A DNA stretch of 64,000 nucleotides from Diphasiastrum complanatum (taxonomy: Eukaryota > Streptophyta > Lycopodiopsida > Lycopodiales > Lycopodiaceae): positions 3,446,875 through 3,510,874 of the forward strand of contig CM055110.1 in assembly GCA_029204225.1 (NCBI GenBank), given 5' to 3'. The position numbers and the translations under genes are program-made. A model generated the notes under the pieces. It saw nothing but the letters and a program-made list of their open reading frames with translations. It searched no databases and had not been told where the DNA came from. Shown here in pieces: positions 62,540 to 64,000 of this stretch. Position 1 is the stretch's first letter; each line of letters begins with the position of its first letter.

Positions 62540-64000
62540 CTATGGGTTCCTTTCTAGTGAAAGGCTTTCTACCTCCAACTATTTCATTTGGAATCTAGTG
62601 AAAGGCTATCTACCTCCAACTATTCTATTTGGAAGGCTAGAATGGAGTCTATTCTAACACTCCAAGATGTGATGGACATTGTACTTGGGATTGATGATGA
62701 GCCTCAAGTCCTTCAAGAAGTACAAAAGTATAAGAAGAGAGCTAGGATGGCTCTCCCTTATATCAAAATGAATTGTGCCTAATCTTACAAAGAACCTCAT
62801 AAGTGTTAGCCAACTTCTTGATAGTGGCCTTGATGTGAAATTCAATGTTGATACTTGTGTGATCAAGAGAAATGATGAGATCCTTTCACAAGGATCTAGA
62901 TCTGGAGACATACAAGCTAGATCCAAGACAGAGTTGTGATATTGCTTATGTGACAAAGCTTTCCAAGGAGGAGTTATGGCATAGGAGGTTGGACATCCCA
63001 ACTACAAATCCATGCTTTCTATGATCAAAGGAGCCAAGGCTATTGGCTTGCCAAAGAAGCTTTCCAAGGAGATCAAGCCATGTGAGGCTTGTGCAATTGC
63101 AAAATCACAAAAGAAAACATATCAAGGTCCTCCATCAAAAGCACACATCCTTTGGAGTTGATACACTCGGATATGCACTTCTCATCATCCAAAGAAAGGG
63201 AGGAGCCACTTGCTTTGTGACATTTATTGATGATTTCACAAGATATACATGGTTATATCTTCTTCTTTTTTAATCCTTGGTTTACATCTTGAAGAGGAAA
63301 TCTATATGGAACAACCTCAAGGATTAATCAAGGATGAATCAAAAGTGTGCTTGCTCCTCAAAAGTCTTTATGGACTCAAGCAAGCACCAAGATCTTGGTA
63401 TGAAAGACTCAAATTTTTTCTTATCTCACTAGGATTCACTCTTAATGACTATGATCCTTCCATGTATCTAAGTTTGCTGCTAGTGATATTGTCATTTTCT
63501 CATCTATGTAGATGACATTATCCTTTGTGGAAGTAGTATCAAATTAGTTGATGAAACTAAAAAAGCACTTGGAAAAGAGTTTAAGGTGCAAGATCTAGGA
63601 GAGATCCACTATATCTTAGGCCTAGAGATTGACTTTCATGATGATTATGCTTTTATATGTCAATCTAGATATGCTCTTTCCATGTTGAAAAAATTTCATA
63701 TGGAAAGTTGTAAGGACATTGATACACCAATGGAGCATATTGTAAAAGATCCTAATAAAGGCGATGAAATATCCTTCAAGGACATCACACTTTTTCGGTG
63801 TCTTATTGGCTCCTTGATATGGCTTACCATCACTAGGCTCGACTTGAGCTATTGTGTGCACAGGTTGATCCAATCTATGCAAGATCCAAAGATCCATCAT
63901 TGGAAGATGGCCAAGAGGGTGCTAAGGTACATATCGTTCACATGATTATGGTTTACTTTACAAGAGTGAAAAAATTGGCTACTCGGATTCGGACTTTGCA
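62540..64000 (+). pseudogene. Ty1/copia gag-pol with internal deletions, right-edge element
   Basis: Gag starts near 62550 (ERLSTSNYSIWKARMES, VMDIVLGIDDEPQ) and carries a 40-bp duplication at 62553-62632. It ends near 62780. The GAG-pre-integrase region (LSKEELWHRRLDIP, CEACAI) comes almost at once, so the gag C-terminus, zinc knuckle and protease are missing. Integrase begins (HSDMHF, FIDDFTRYTW) and at about 63270 jumps directly into RT (LEEEIYMEQPQG, SLYGLKQAPRSWYERL), so most of integrase is also missing. The RT active box is intact as YVDD near 63510. DLGEIHYILGLEID and the RVLRYIS region near the right edge follow. Several frameshifts are present. The element continues past the window. 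Confidence 0.93.

Overview
The window is nuclear DNA of a land plant. It is AT-rich and carries split genes with GT-AG introns. It holds many decayed Ty1/copia and Ty3/gypsy retroelements, a non-LTR reverse transcriptase relic, tRNA-related SINE-like repeats and very long (GA)n/(TC)n arrays. Both recognised genes belong to plant families: a full ABCB transporter and a dormancy/auxin-associated (DRM1-type) protein. I cannot name the species. The mix of heavy retroelement load and long GA tracts does not separate seed plants from ferns, lycophytes or bryophytes.

Layout. 1-2936: a copia element on the minus strand, itself interrupted by a second minus-strand copia element that runs off the left edge. 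2950-3760: a tandem-repeat block with a GAAGGTGCC core, ending at a TATA box. 6760-7370: a cluster of six CACGTG boxes, two of them in a 130-bp tandem duplication, upstream of the ABCB gene. 8576-19006: the ABCB gene, 12 coding exons that join in frame to about 1,292 residues with both ATPase domains complete. 20900-21660 and 25680-27907: copia relics. 29215-33358: an unrecognised minus-strand gene with a proposed two-exon model of 508 codons. Its long intron holds a copia integrase fragment and a tandem-repeat array. 33424-35220: a Ty3/gypsy chromovirus relic that ends only about 65 bp from that gene's proposed start codon. 36770-38331: a minus-strand histone H3-like open frame with a long unusual tail, followed by exon-like pieces I cannot identify. 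39405-42388: a copia pol region, the best preserved element here. 44400-48540: microsatellites, a G-run and minisatellite DNA. 48545-49140: a non-LTR RT relic. 50431-52311: SINE-like copies, a small inverted-repeat element and a 548-bp tandem duplication. 53079-54267: the DRM1-type gene on the minus strand, four coding exons, 153 residues. 58130-59300: a gypsy gag relic. 61141-64000: a copia element with a clear 5' LTR and primer-binding site that runs off the right edge.

The ABCB protein should sit in the plasma membrane as an ATP-driven exporter; relatives in its subgroup move auxin. The DRM1-type protein is a small growth-arrest marker of unknown biochemistry. They are 34 kb apart and nothing suggests co-regulation. 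The most notable signal is the histone H3-like frame at 37.7-38.3 kb, which could be a decayed centromeric-type H3 or part of a larger diverged gene.
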